DNA of 9,084 bases from Bacteroidaceae bacterium (GTDB taxonomy: Bacteria; Bacteroidota; Bacteroidia; Bacteroidales; Bacteroidaceae), in the NCBI GenBank assembly GCA_021443405.1, contig JABUUA010000042.1:22556-31639 (forward strand), in the 5' to 3' direction. The position numbers and the translations under genes were made by a program. Below the pieces are notes generated by a model. It worked only from the letters and a program-made list of their open reading frames with translations. It searched no databases and was not told the DNA's origin. Every line of letters begins with the position of its first letter. Position 1 is the stretch's first letter. This document shows positions 1 through 5,116 of this stretch, one piece after another.

Positions 1-166
1 TGAGCAGGCTCGCCGAAGGCACGGCTGCGAGTAAGCGAGCGAGCAATGAACTTGCTCAATGGCCCGAGCGTGAGCAGGCTCGCCGAAGGCACGGCTGCGA
101 GTAAGCGAGCGGCAATGAGCTTGCTCAATTGTCCGAGCGTGAGCAGGCTCGCCGAAGGCACGGCTG
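1..166. repeat. Tandem direct repeat array, 69-70 bp unit
   Basis: Two full units (1-70 and 71-139) and a 27-base partial third unit (140-166) each begin TGAGCAGGCTCGCCGAAGG. The first two differ at only a few positions. One unit is 70 bp and the next 69 bp, so the reading frame shifts between them, which argues against a repeated protein domain. Each unit contains short dyads, for example GAGCAA (41-46) against TTGCTC (52-57), and TGAGC/GCTCA at 116-127. The array begins at the window edge and probably extends to the left. An open frame from an ATG at 46 to a stop at 210-212 (55 codons) lies across it, but it has no recognisable content and is probably incidental. Function is unknown; a variable-number intergenic repeat is the simplest reading. 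Confidence 0.8.
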
Positions 167-245
167 GGGAAATCCTCTCTCGAAAATCATCTTTCCATCA
201 AAACGAAGCCTAATGACCAATTTGGGTTAAATTTCTTCCCTATCA

Positions 246-277
246 TTTGGTCACATCGAGGGAAAATCGTAATTTTA
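246..277 (+). promoter_or_regulatory. Putative promoter of the ATPase gene
   Basis: A TTTG box at 246-249 is followed after exactly 20 bases by TAATTTTA at 270-277. This fits the Bacteroidetes promoter form (TTTG, 19-21 bases, TAnnTTTG) except for the last base. Transcription would start near 284 and give a leader of about 50 bases. A 7-bp inverted repeat, TGACCAA at 214-220 against TTGGTCA at 247-253, overlaps the -33 box and could be a regulator site. The rest of 167-332 holds no gene that I can support. Confidence 0.45.
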
Positions 278-282
278 CAGAA

Positions 283-308
283 CAAAAATGCGTAAATACG
301 CAGTTTTG
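283..308. promoter_or_regulatory. Imperfect palindrome ahead of the ATPase gene
   Basis: Perfect arms TGCGTA (289-294) and TACGCA (297-302) are separated by AA. The symmetry extends outward through one mismatch (288/303) to AAAA/TTTT and a C-G pair, giving 11 of 12 matched pairs over 26 bp. It sits at the predicted transcription start and ends 24 bases before the ATG at 333. It could be an operator or a hairpin at the 5' end of the mRNA. With only four Ts after the stem it is not a convincing terminator. Confidence 0.5.
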
Positions 309-332
309 GTAACGTAAAACGGGTATTTTGCT

Positions 333-1613
333 ATGGAGATAAAGCGTGACATCCATCTGAGAAGGCTCATCAAGAGCAAGCACAACGGCATGATAAAGGT
401 GGTGACTGGAATCAGGAGATGCGGCAAGTCGTATCTGCTGATGAACCTTTTCCGCCAGCACTTGCTCGACGAGGGAGTGAGCGAGCATCACATTATCATG
501 TTGGACCTTGAGGACCGCAGAAACAAGAAACTCAGAAATCCCGACGCACTCTTGGAGTGGATTGACTCCCAAATTGAGGAGCATAAGGGAACTGGTGTTG
601 TGCCAAGGGAGGCATGGTATTATGTAATTCTGGACGAGATACAACTGGTGGCGGAGTTTGAGGATGTTTTGAACTCCTACTTGAAGATTCGGAATGTGGA
701 TGTATATGTGACAGGGAGCAACTCTCGGTTCCTGTCGAAGGACGTTATTACTGAGTTCCGCGGTCGCGGACACGAAATACACGTGACGCCGCTGTCGATG
801 TACGAATACGTGGGCGCGCATCCCGAATTGGCCTTTGAGGAGGCGCTAAACCAATATATGACGTATGGCGGTTTACCCAGAGTCTGCCTTGAAACTGACA
901 TAAGAGAAAAGGAGGCCTATCTGAAAGGTCTATTTGAGAAGACATATCTTACGGACATTCAGGAGCGCTATCATATCAAGGGCAGCGATGTTATGAGTGA
1001 ACTTATTGATGTGATAGCTTCAGGCATAGGTGGGCTGACTAACCCCATGAAGATAGAGAACACGTTCAAGACGGTGAAGGGCATCGGAGTAGGCAAGAAC
1101 ACCATCAAGCAATACCTTGAGATGCTGGAGGACTCGTTTCTGGTCCGAAAGGCTGTGCGCTACGACGTAAAAGGACGCAAGTATATAGCTACTCCGCAAA
1201 AATACTACTTTGAGGATTTGGGCCTTCGAAATGCGCGTATCGGCTTCCGTCAGGTGGAGATGACACATCTGATGGAGAACATGGTGTACAATGAACTTTG
1301 TCTGCATGGTTACACGGTAGATGTCGGCGTCGTCGAATATAACACGAAAGATGTGGAAGGCGCCAGCCAAAGAGTGCAGATGGAAGTGGATTTCGTTTGC
1401 AACCGAGGTCCAGAGCGAATCTATGTTCAGTCGGCATACGCATTGCCTGACAGGGAGAAAATGGAGCAGGAGCAGGCTTCGCTTTTGCATATCAAGGACG
1501 GATTCAAGAAAGTGATCATCGTTGCAGACAGATATTTGTCGGGCTACAACAACGACGGCATAAGAATCCTGAGTCTGAAGCACTTTCTCATGGAGGGACT
1601 GCCGGCTGATTAA
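333..1613 (+). CDS. AAA-family ATPase with DUF4143-type C-terminal domain
   Basis: A 426-residue protein of the AAA_14/DUF4143 type, a large and mostly uncharacterised ATPase family common as multiple copies in Bacteroidales. The P-loop lies at residues 25-36 (GIRRCGKS, with K32 and S33 contacting nucleotide phosphate). The Walker B segment is at 96-104 (VILDEIQ, D101 and E102), and a sensor-like TGSN is at 127-130. The C-terminal part has an E315 region, EVDFV at 351-355 and IYVQ at 363-366. This layout resembles a PD-(D/E)xK nuclease-like fold with Gln where an active nuclease would have Lys; that is inference. The start at 333 places the P-loop at the usual distance from the N terminus, and no Shine-Dalgarno is visible. 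There is no signal peptide or membrane segment, so the protein is cytoplasmic. By sampling lines by eye, G+C is roughly 45-50%, lower than the beta-barrel gene downstream. The biological role is unknown. Confidence 0.85.
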   Translation: MEIKRDIHLRRLIKSKHNGMIKVVTGIRRCGKSYLLMNLFRQHLLDEGVSEHHIIMLDLEDRRNKKLRNPDALLEWIDSQIEEHKGTGVVPREAWYYVILDEIQLVAEFEDVLNSYLKIRNVDVYVTGSNSRFLSKDVITEFRGRGHEIHVTPLSMYEYVGAHPELAFEEALNQYMTYGGLPRVCLETDIREKEAYLKGLFEKTYLTDIQERYHIKGSDVMSELIDVIASGIGGLTNPMKIENTFKTVKGIGVGKNTIKQYLEMLEDSFLVRKAVRYDVKGRKYIATPQKYYFEDLGLRNARIGFRQVEMTHLMENMVYNELCLHGYTVDVGVVEYNTKDVEGASQRVQMEVDFVCNRGPERIYVQSAYALPDREKMEQEQASLLHIKDGFKKVIIVADRYLSGYNNDGIRILSLKHFLMEGLPAD

Positions 1614-1688
1614 TCAGAAATCAGAGCGATGCCTAATGATTTTTTTGAATGGAAGGCACGCGCGAGGGAGAAGTTGGCGGGAGAAAAC

Positions 1689-1719
1689 TTGCATTATCGG
1701 CCGCTTATTTGTAACTTTG
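1689..1719 (+). promoter_or_regulatory. Promoter of the outer-membrane beta-barrel gene
   Basis: TTGC at 1689-1692, then 19 bases, then a perfect TAnnTTTG box (TAACTTTG) at 1712-1719. Transcription would start near 1725. The leader before the ATG at 1743 would be short, which supports that start over the in-frame ATG at 1629. Confidence 0.7.
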
Positions 1720-1742
1720 CACGGACAAACGAATACGCACGG

Positions 1743-2441
1743 ATGAAACGACTCCTTTCTCTCCTTCTCCTCACCCTCGCCCTTGCGGCACACGCCCAAG
1801 TGGGCGAATACCGCAGCGCACTGGCGTTGGGCGTGAACGGCGGCTACGCGCTGAACAAGGTCTCGTTCAACCCCACCATAAAGCAGGACTTCAAGGGCGG
1901 GCTCACGGGCGGCGTGACACTGCGCTACACGTGCGAGCGCTACTTCGGCATGGTGTGCGCCCTGCAGGCGGAGGCCAACTATGCTCAGTTAGGGTGGAAG
2001 GAGCGCATAGAGACCAGCAGCGACACGTATGAGCGAACCATCAACTACGTGCAGGTTCCGCTGCTCGCCCGACTGGGCTACGGAAAGGAGGACAGAGGCG
2101 TGATGGGCTACTTGGTGCTGGGTCCGCAACTGGGCTTCTGCCTGAGCGAGAGCGAGCAGCGCGGCGGCGAATGGAGCGACGCCACACTCGCCCTGCGCCC
2201 CAACCGCGTGACGGGACAGTATGACAAGAAGGTGGAGAAAACGTTTGAATATGGTCTAACGGGCGGCCTCGGCATAGAGGTGAACACACGCAAGGCGGGG
2301 CACTTCATGCTGGAGGGTCGCTACTACTTCGCCCTGAGCGATATCTTCAACAACGGCAAGGCCGACCCCTTCGGTCGCTCGGCCAACGGAACCATCATTG
2401 CCAAGGTGACGTATTTGTTTGACGTCTTCAACAGGAAGTGA
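1743..2441 (+). CDS. Secreted outer-membrane beta-barrel protein (porin/PorT-like family)
   Basis: A 232-residue protein with a clear signal peptide: basic MKR, a leucine-rich core (residues 4-16) and a likely cleavage after A18 in AHA-Q. The mature part has alternating hydrophobic and polar beta-strand patterns, glycine-rich turns, the segment NYVQVPLLARLGYG (101-114), a GLTGGLGIEV strand (171-180), and a C terminus ending in an aromatic strand near TYLFDVF. These are hallmarks of the OMP_b-brl_2 group, usually annotated as porin family or PorT family proteins. The probable role is a small eight-stranded barrel in the outer membrane, with unknown ligand. An in-frame ATG at 1629 would add 38 residues ahead of the signal peptide; it is rejected because it would bury the signal and lies upstream of the promoter. 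It is not possible to say from sequence whether this is the true type IX secretion component PorT. Confidence 0.85.
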   Translation: MKRLLSLLLLTLALAAHAQVGEYRSALALGVNGGYALNKVSFNPTIKQDFKGGLTGGVTLRYTCERYFGMVCALQAEANYAQLGWKERIETSSDTYERTINYVQVPLLARLGYGKEDRGVMGYLVLGPQLGFCLSESEQRGGEWSDATLALRPNRVTGQYDKKVEKTFEYGLTGGLGIEVNTRKAGHFMLEGRYYFALSDIFNNGKADPFGRSANGTIIAKVTYLFDVFNRK

Positions 2442-2442
2442 C

Positions 2443-2463
2443 CGTCTGCGCATCCCCCAGACG
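2443..2463 (+). other. Short hairpin after the beta-barrel gene
   Basis: CGTCTG (2443-2448) pairs perfectly with CAGACG (2458-2463) around a 9-base loop, starting two bases after the stop codon. There is no adjacent T-run, so this would be a weak or factor-assisted terminator at best. It could also be an mRNA-stabilising 3' hairpin. Confidence 0.3.
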
Positions 2464-2543
2464 ACGGCCGGAGGGCGTGCAGGATTTTACTGGGTCACTG
2501 AGTGGATTTTATTCGGTGACGGAGTTGGTTTTTCTAAGAAAAA

Positions 2544-2575
2544 TTTGGCATTTCCCTCGTTTATTCGTATCTTTG
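2544..2575 (+). promoter_or_regulatory. Promoter of tRNA-Gly
   Basis: A perfect TTTG (2544-2547), 20 bases of spacer, then a perfect TAnnTTTG box (TATCTTTG) at 2568-2575. The predicted start is about 4-5 bases before the mature tRNA at 2586, so the 5' leader removed by RNase P would be very short. Confidence 0.8.
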
Positions 2576-2585
2576 TAGCGGAAAT

Positions 2586-2658
2586 GCGAATATAGCTCAG
2601 TTGGTAGAGCATTGGCTTCCCAAGCCGAGGGTCACGGGTTCGAGTCCCGCTATTCGCT
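2586..2658 (+). tRNA. tRNA-Gly (anticodon CCC)
   Basis: A full cloverleaf. The acceptor stem GCGAATA (2586-2592) pairs perfectly with TATTCGC (2651-2657). The D stem is GCTC/GAGC (2595-2598 with 2607-2610). The anticodon stem is 2612-2616 with 2624-2628, and the loop TTCCCAA (2617-2623) gives anticodon CCC at 2619-2621, which reads GGG. The T loop is TTCGAGT (2639-2645). The discriminator base is T2658, as expected for bacterial glycine tRNAs. CCA is not encoded and must be added after transcription. The base of the T stem has an A2634/C2650 mismatch (positions 49/65). Confidence 0.96.
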
Positions 2659-2668
2659 CAACAGAACG

Positions 2669-2695
2669 GGAGTGGCGGGTCCACTCCTTTGTTTG
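2669..2695 (+). terminator. Rho-independent terminator of tRNA-Gly
   Basis: GGAGTGG (2669-2675) pairs perfectly with CCACTCC (2681-2687) around a 5-base loop. It is followed by a T-rich tail, TTTGTTTG. It lies 10 bases after the tRNA, which makes the tRNA a self-contained transcription unit. Confidence 0.75.
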
Positions 2696-2831
2696 TTCTG
2701 CCCAGGAAGTTCACATAGAGAGAGGCGCTACTTCCAAATTGGTTCCATTTCCCAATCCTTTGGGAATCCCATTGCTGCAAGGTCCACTCCTTTTTTTGCT
2801 CTTCCGAGAAAGCACAAAACAAAAGAGGCGC
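2678..2831. repeat. Diverged direct repeat, period 103 bp
   Basis: The 51-base segment at 2678-2728 recurs at 2781-2831 without gaps, with 39 of 51 bases identical by hand alignment. The first 13 bases (GGTCCACTCCTTT) and the end (AGAGGCGC) are identical. The first copy begins in the loop of the tRNA terminator and includes its 3' arm; the second copy lacks the matching 5' arm. Between them are other dyads: GGAAGT/ACTTCC (2705-2710 with 2730-2735) and TTCCCAA/TTGGGAA (2749-2755 with 2760-2766). No gene is supported in 2659-2879; it looks like an old local duplication. Confidence 0.55.
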
Positions 2832-2879
2832 AGCAGCCTGATGTGGCCCACTGCACCCCTTGTCATTATGAAACAAAAC

Positions 2880-3428
2880 TTATTTCTTGAAATAACGATT
2901 GAAGAGACCCTCAAAGCCCTTGCCGTGGCGAGCCTCGTCCTTAGCCATTTCGTGAACAGTGTCGTGGATAGCGTCCAAATCCAATGACTTAGCACGCTTT
3001 GCAATGCGGAGTTTGTCCTCGCAAGCACCAGCCTCAGCCATCATGCGCTTCTCCAGATTGGTCTTGGTGTCCCAAACCACATCGCCCAGGAGCTCGGCGA
3101 ACTTGGCGCAGTGCTCAGCCTCCTCAAAGGCATAGCGCTTGAAAGCCTCAGCGATTTCGGGATAACCCTCACGGTCGGCCTGGCGCGACATAGCCAGATA
3201 CATACCCACCTCGGTGGCCTCGCCCATGAAGTGAGCGTTCAGGTCCTTCTTCATCTCCTCGTCGGTGTTCTTGGCAGTGCCAATGACGTGCTCACATGCA
3301 AATGAGATAGCGGCAGACTCGTCGACGGCCTTCCACTCTACAACTTGCTTACATTGAGGGCAACGCTCAGGTGCCTCAGTGCCCTCGTGTACATAACCAC
3401 AGATAGGGCAGATAAATTTCTTTGCCAT
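2880..3428 (-). CDS. Rubrerythrin with N-terminal rubredoxin domain (reverse type)
   Basis: A 182-residue cytoplasmic non-haem iron protein that reduces hydrogen peroxide to water in anaerobes. The N terminus carries a rubredoxin-like iron site made of C7-P-I-C10 and C23-P-Q-C26. A ferritin-like four-helix domain follows, with di-iron ligand candidates E70 and E73, the ExxH motif E103-H106, E132 and E137, and a second ExxH motif at E165-H168. In classical rubrerythrin the rubredoxin domain is at the C terminus; this order is the reverse form known from clostridia and other anaerobes. The length is normal and all expected ligands are present, so it should be active. It is probably a single-gene unit: a good promoter lies just upstream and the next gene on that strand ends 178 bp away. 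The electron donor is not in the window. The gene symbol rbr is often used, but I leave it blank because usage varies. Confidence 0.95.
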   Translation of the reverse strand: MAKKFICPICGYVHEGTEAPERCPQCKQVVEWKAVDESAAISFACEHVIGTAKNTDEEMKKDLNAHFMGEATEVGMYLAMSRQADREGYPEIAEAFKRYAFEEAEHCAKFAELLGDVVWDTKTNLEKRMMAEAGACEDKLRIAKRAKSLDLDAIHDTVHEMAKDEARHGKGFEGLFNRYFKK

Positions 3429-3460
3429 AGTTTTTCAAATATAATTAAAGTTTAACACTA

Positions 3461-3493
3461 CAAATATACTATATTTTTGCGAAATGTTCCAAA
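3461..3493 (-). promoter_or_regulatory. Promoter of the rubrerythrin gene
   Basis: Read on the minus strand, TTTG (3493-3490) is followed after 21 bases by TATATTTG (3468-3461), a perfect -7 box. The predicted start near 3454 gives a leader of about 25 bases. A second perfect -7-like word on the plus strand, TATTTTTG at 3472-3479, lies three bases away and makes the site nearly symmetrical, but no matching -33 box was found for it. A third such word on the minus strand (3443-3436) is too close to the ATG to serve. Confidence 0.7.
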
Positions 3494-3606
3494 TGAACAC
3501 CGTTGCTTCACGACAATTTCTGTGAATATTTCGTAAATTTACCGCATCTATTCTTTATTTTATCATCTTGCGACCTCGTTCGTCCGTTCGCACAAGCGCC
3601 ACGAAA

Positions 3607-4137
3607 TTATTCGATTTTCGTCATCTTATATCCCATGCGCTCCAATTGCAGCGCGACGCCCACACGATACAGCGTGTGAATGCTCGAGACATACGCATGA
3701 AACGCTTGCGGTGTGCCGGGCTCGATGCGTGAGTGACACAGCATGCTGTGCGTTCGGGAAGCACACTCCGCCACAATTTTCTCCGTGCGTTTGCGAGCCT
3801 CTCCTTCCAACAACAGCACTTCCTCCAACACATATTCGTCCAACTCGTCGTAGCCCCGCTTCCCGCGCATAAAGGTGTAAAGGTTGTTCATCTGCCCATA
3901 CACATTCCAATCTTCATCCCAAAACTTAGCGACCGCCATCCCTATGTACATCGGCCAGCCCAGCGAAACGGTGGGGTATTGGGAATATTCTCTCACGCCG
4001 TCAGGCAGATAAGCCTCAGCTATAGACTTCCATTTCTCCTCACAATCCGGTGCGTCGGGCATGATGGCGGGTCGTTCACCCATCAGCCCGAGATAGTAGA
4101 GCAAATCTTCCTGTAATCGTTTTTCTAAGTCGCTCAT
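3607..4137 (-). CDS. Conserved Bacteroidales protein of unknown function
   Basis: A 176-residue protein, predicted soluble, with no signal peptide. I recognise the general type as a conserved Bacteroidales hypothetical protein but know no function. It appears mostly helical, with a strongly aromatic core: YPTVSLGWPMYIGMAVAKFWDEDW at about residues 54-77 (part hydrophobic enough to pack in a core), then YTFMRGKRGYDELDEYV (87-103), ECASRTH (124-130), and IEPGTPQAF (138-146). The dense pattern of Trp, Tyr, Asp, Glu and His could suit a ligand or metal site; that is speculation. It starts 8 bp after the cysQ stop codon on the same strand, so it is almost certainly co-transcribed and perhaps translationally linked with cysQ. 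A role near sulfur or nucleotide metabolism would be guilt by association only. Confidence 0.85.
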   Translation of the reverse strand: MSDLEKRLQEDLLYYLGLMGERPAIMPDAPDCEEKWKSIAEAYLPDGVREYSQYPTVSLGWPMYIGMAVAKFWDEDWNVYGQMNNLYTFMRGKRGYDELDEYVLEEVLLLEGEARKRTEKIVAECASRTHSMLCHSRIEPGTPQAFHAYVSSIHTLYRVGVALQLERMGYKMTKIE

Positions 4138-4145
4138 GCTCGTCT

Positions 4146-4976
4146 TTACTCACGCGTTACCAAGAACCAAGGATTGTGCAAATCCTCTTTATTGTAAATC
4201 AGCGGCAGTTCCGTTCCGGCCTGCAACACACGGCAACCGGCACATACGGCAATGGCATGGCCAGCACCCGTGTCCCACTCCATCGTGGGCGCAAAGCGAG
4301 GATAAGCATCGGCGACACCTTCCGCTACCAAGCAAATCTTCAGACTGCTGCCGCTGCTGCGCGTCTCCACCGTCTCATGCACTTTCCGGGCGTCGTCGAT
4401 GAACGCCTCCGTCTCGGGACTCATGTGACTGCGACTGGCCACCACCACATAGGGGTCCTCCGGCATATGCGACACGATGGGCATGCGCACGCCACGTTTC
4501 ACGAACTGCGGGAGCGTCTCGTTCTCGGCCCAATCATCAATGTCGGTCAACTTATAAGCGCCGAGCAGAGGGTCGGCGAAATAAAGAACACGCTGCGCCG
4601 GCACGTAGATAACCCCGAGATGGGGACGCCCGTTCAGCACGAGCGCTATATTGACGGTGAACTCGCCGTTTTTCTTGATGAATTCCTTGGTGCCGTCCAG
4701 AGGATCCACGAGCCAGAAAGCATGCCAGCCGCTGCGCGTCTCGTAAGCCTCATGGGCGCCTTCCTCGCTCAGCACCGGAATCTCGGTTTCGGCAAGGAAC
4801 GACATAATGCGGCTGTGCGCCGCTTTGTCAGCGAGCGTGAGGGGTGAGTTGTCGGCTTTACGCTCAATTCCAAAGTCTTGCGCGGGATCATCATATATCT
4901 GCATAATGTCCCTGCCGGCGGCCAAAGCCGCGCGTATGGCAATGCCAAGTCCCGCTTGCGTATGATTATTATCCAT
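4146..4976 (-). CDS. cysQ: 3'(2'),5'-bisphosphate nucleotidase CysQ
   Basis: A 276-residue enzyme of the inositol monophosphatase superfamily. It removes a phosphate from adenosine 3',5'-bisphosphate (PAP), a by-product of sulfate assimilation, giving AMP. All metal-site motifs are present, numbered from the start at 4976: SPLTLADKAAH (44-54), LSEEG (69-73), the signature WLVDPLDGTKEF (88-99, with D91 and D94), SGSSLKICLVAEGVADAYPRF (208-228), and EWDTG (233-237, with D235). The TKEF form of the signature favours CysQ over inositol monophosphatase. The frame is open further upstream to 5057, but that extension is unlike the family and lies over the promoter. ATG codons at 4985 and 4976 are both possible; I chose 4976 because it best matches the usual CysQ N terminus and leaves a leader after the -7 box. 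No transporter or sulfate-reduction gene is in view. Confidence 0.92.
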   Translation of the reverse strand: MDNNHTQAGLGIAIRAALAAGRDIMQIYDDPAQDFGIERKADNSPLTLADKAAHSRIMSFLAETEIPVLSEEGAHEAYETRSGWHAFWLVDPLDGTKEFIKKNGEFTVNIALVLNGRPHLGVIYVPAQRVLYFADPLLGAYKLTDIDDWAENETLPQFVKRGVRMPIVSHMPEDPYVVVASRSHMSPETEAFIDDARKVHETVETRSSGSSLKICLVAEGVADAYPRFAPTMEWDTGAGHAIAVCAGCRVLQAGTELPLIYNKEDLHNPWFLVTRE

Positions 4977-4983
4977 ATCGAAC

Positions 4984-5002
4984 ATCTTTGCTCGCAAAGA
5001 TA
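4984..5002 (-). promoter_or_regulatory. cysQ -7 box inside a perfect palindrome
   Basis: On the minus strand TATCTTTG (5002-4995) is a perfect -7 box; the -33 region is weak (TTCT at 19 bases). The box is embedded in an 18-bp perfect palindrome, ATCTTTGC (4984-4991), TC, GCAAAGAT (4994-5001). The other arm forms a near -7 box on the plus strand (CATCTTTG, 4983-4990) directed towards ruvA. Either a bidirectional promoter or an operator over the cysQ start region would fit. Confidence 0.55.
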
Positions 5003-5072
5003 CGGCATTTTTTTTCGAATAAGAAGCCATTTGCAACTTTTTTCGCCACCTACACAATAATTTCTCCGCGCG

Positions 5073-5099
5073 TGCGTTATTATATAGTATTATTACGCA
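5073..5099. promoter_or_regulatory. Imperfect dyad upstream of ruvA
   Basis: TGCGT (5073-5077) and ACGCA (5095-5099) flank an A+T-rich partly symmetrical centre; the 12-base arms match at 10 of 12 positions around a 3-base spacer. It ends 17 bases before the ruvA ATG. No convincing -33/-7 pair for ruvA was found in 5003-5116. The A+T-rich content makes part of this symmetry easy to get by chance. Confidence 0.25.
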
Positions 5100-5116
5100 A
5101 AAACAGACAACAGAAT

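Noticed and set aside
1..166. CRISPR array at the left edge
   Set aside because: The units are near-identical over their whole length with no distinct variable spacers of regular size, and no cas gene is present.
46..212. 55-codon open frame across the repeat array
   Set aside because: No recognised domain, no promoter or ribosome site, and the repeat units differ in length by one base, so the frame is not maintained between units.
1606..1617. Perfect 12-bp palindrome CTGATTAATCAG at the ATPase stop codon
   Set aside because: About two 12-bp palindromes are expected by chance in this window, and no T-run follows to make a terminator.
1629..1742. N-terminal extension of the beta-barrel protein from the ATG at 1629
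   Set aside because: It would put 38 unrelated residues before a clear signal peptide and begins upstream of a good promoter at 1689-1719.
2601..2987. Plus-strand open frames of 128 and 92 codons beginning within the tRNA
   Set aside because: They start inside tRNA-Gly, pass through its terminator and (the longer one) run antisense into rubrerythrin, with no recognisable protein content.
3737..3750. Perfect 14-bp palindrome CACAGCATGCTGTG
   Set aside because: It lies inside the coding sequence of the unknown gene, and about 0.5 such palindromes are expected by chance in 9 kb.
4977..5057. N-terminal extension of CysQ to the TTG at 5057
   Set aside because: The extra residues do not resemble the family and cover the promoter; the ATG at 4976 (or 4985) is better.
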